Shown here in pieces: positions 63,593 through 64,000 of a stretch of 64,000 nucleotides of DNA. This DNA is from an uncultured Rhodobacterales bacterium. Its GTDB lineage: Bacteria > Pseudomonadota > Alphaproteobacteria > Rhodobacterales > Rhodobacteraceae. The stretch spans positions 124,001 to 188,000 of the forward strand of contig CAIQOV010000037.1 of NCBI GenBank assembly GCA_903873585.1, given 5' to 3'. Made by a program: the position numbers and the translations under genes. Every line of letters starts with the position of its first letter. Positions within the stretch are counted from its first letter, which is position 1. The notes beneath the pieces were generated by a model. That model was given only the letters and a program-made list of their open reading frames with translations, was not told the origin of the DNA and made no database searches.

Positions 63593-64000
63593 TCAGTTGG
63601 ACGACAGGGCAACTTTCATATCGGTGACCTGATAAATCAGCTCTCCGTCCGCCTCAACCCGGCCGTTGGCGACACCCATGGTCAGGCGGCGGGTGGACAG
63701 TGCCTTGGTGAAGTCGACATGATAGCGCAGCAGTTTGCGGTCAGGGCGCACCATGCCGGTCAGCTTCACTTCGCCCACGCCAAGCGCATAGCCGCGCCCC
63801 AGCCAGCCGCGCCAGCCAAGGTTAAAGCCGGTCAGTTGCCAAAGCCCGTCAAGGCCCAGACAGCCGGGCATGATCGGGTTGCCGGGAAAGTGGCAGGCAA
63901 AGAACCAAAGGTCGGGCGTTATGTCAAACTCGGCCACGACATGGCCTTTGCCGAATTCGCCGCCGTCTTCCGAAATCTCGGTGATGCGGTCCATCATCAG
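63593..64000 (-). CDS. fabA: 3-hydroxydecanoyl-ACP dehydratase/isomerase (partial, 5' end outside window)
   Basis: At least 136 C-terminal residues are visible. [20 protein letters not shown] holds the catalytic His and Asp of FabA, followed by [11 protein letters not shown] and [11 protein letters not shown]. Full-length FabA has about 170 residues, so some 35 N-terminal residues, including the true start, lie beyond base 64000; the apparent MMDR start is internal (LMMDRI). It makes the cis-3 double bond for unsaturated fatty acids and forms an operon with fabB (34-base gap). Confidence 0.95.
   Translation of the reverse strand: MMMDRITEISEDGGEFGKGHVVAEFDITPDLWFFACHFPGNPIMPGCLGLDGLWQLTGFNLGWRGWLGRGYALGVGEVKLTGMVRPDRKLLRYHVDFTKALSTRRLTMGVANGRVEADGELIYQVTDMKVALSSN

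Noticed and set aside
1-64000. tRNA, rRNA, CRISPR array, prophage or insertion sequence
   Set aside because: No cloverleaf, rRNA-like stretch, regularly spaced repeat array, integrase or transposase frame was found on reading both strands.

Overview
The window looks like chromosomal DNA of an alphaproteobacterium of the order Rhodobacterales (Rhodobacter/Paracoccaceae type). The support is high GC coding with very tight gene packing (many ATGA and TAATG overlaps), an RpoHII-type heat-shock sigma factor, a coaBC-dut-moeB run, a trmB-aroA-cmk run, fabA-fabB-fabI, and a class II (CP4-like) EPSP synthase. I see no rRNA, tRNA, CRISPR array, insertion sequence or prophage. Most of the window is ordinary chromosome. 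The accessory parts are the type II secretion locus, a DmdA-like/AcuI cluster and a urease operon.

Layout. 1-455: end of a probable tsaB and rimI. 679-6105: purine nucleoside uptake operon (BMP lipoprotein-type binding protein, ATPase, two permeases) ending in purine nucleoside phosphorylase. 6302-7959: TauE/SafE exporter with a TIGR02186-like partner. 7956-11291 (minus): MATE pump, two PaaI-type thioesterases, and a glutathione transferase with an extra Cys-rich tail. 11331-15626: cobU divergent from rpoH2, then coaBC, dut and a membrane-anchored MoeB/HesA-type E1 enzyme. 15631-20230: a LigB-type dioxygenase, an amino-acid ABC binding protein and permease without an ATPase, and an M3 oligopeptidase. 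20324-29058: short-chain dehydrogenase, GcvA-like LysR regulator, acyl-CoA ligase, DmdA-like GcvT-fold protein, a small helical protein, DUF2182, DUF1326, AcuI, and an FMN-dependent alpha-hydroxy-acid oxidase.

29301-39573 is a complete type II secretion operon in the order D-E-F-G-H-I-(three small repeated ORFs)-J-K-L-M-N/C-O. Between gspI and gspJ sit three head-to-tail ORFs. They look like gspI copies whose starts resemble gspJ, they have lost the hydrophobic pilin helix, and every indel keeps the frame. This is the most unusual structure in the window. A large palindrome lies just upstream of gspD. Immediately downstream is a two-subunit molybdenum hydroxylase whose large subunit carries a twin-arginine signal, so it is a candidate client of the secretion system.

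42808-48421 is a urease operon (ureD-A-J-B-C-E-F-G). 48511-56063 holds ilvD, an AcoR-like regulator without an AAA+ domain, an MFS pump, and a ModE-type regulator followed by modABC with a Mo-box in front. Molybdate uptake, a MoeB-like protein and a Mo enzyme therefore all occur in the window. 56115-60232 carries trmB, aroA, a small membrane protein, cmk and an SDR. 60268-64000 (minus) carries phoH and the unsaturated fatty acid genes fabI, fabB and fabA, with fabA cut by the window end.

Several non-coding repeats punctuate gene borders: AT-rich hairpins built on GATTTTTC/GAAAAATC at 27.8 and 62.3 kb, a GGGATATTTGGGCAAG element at 18.2 and 48.4 kb, and a GGGTGCGTGC hairpin at 46.5 kb. All functional calls rest on reading motifs and family knowledge; no database search was run.
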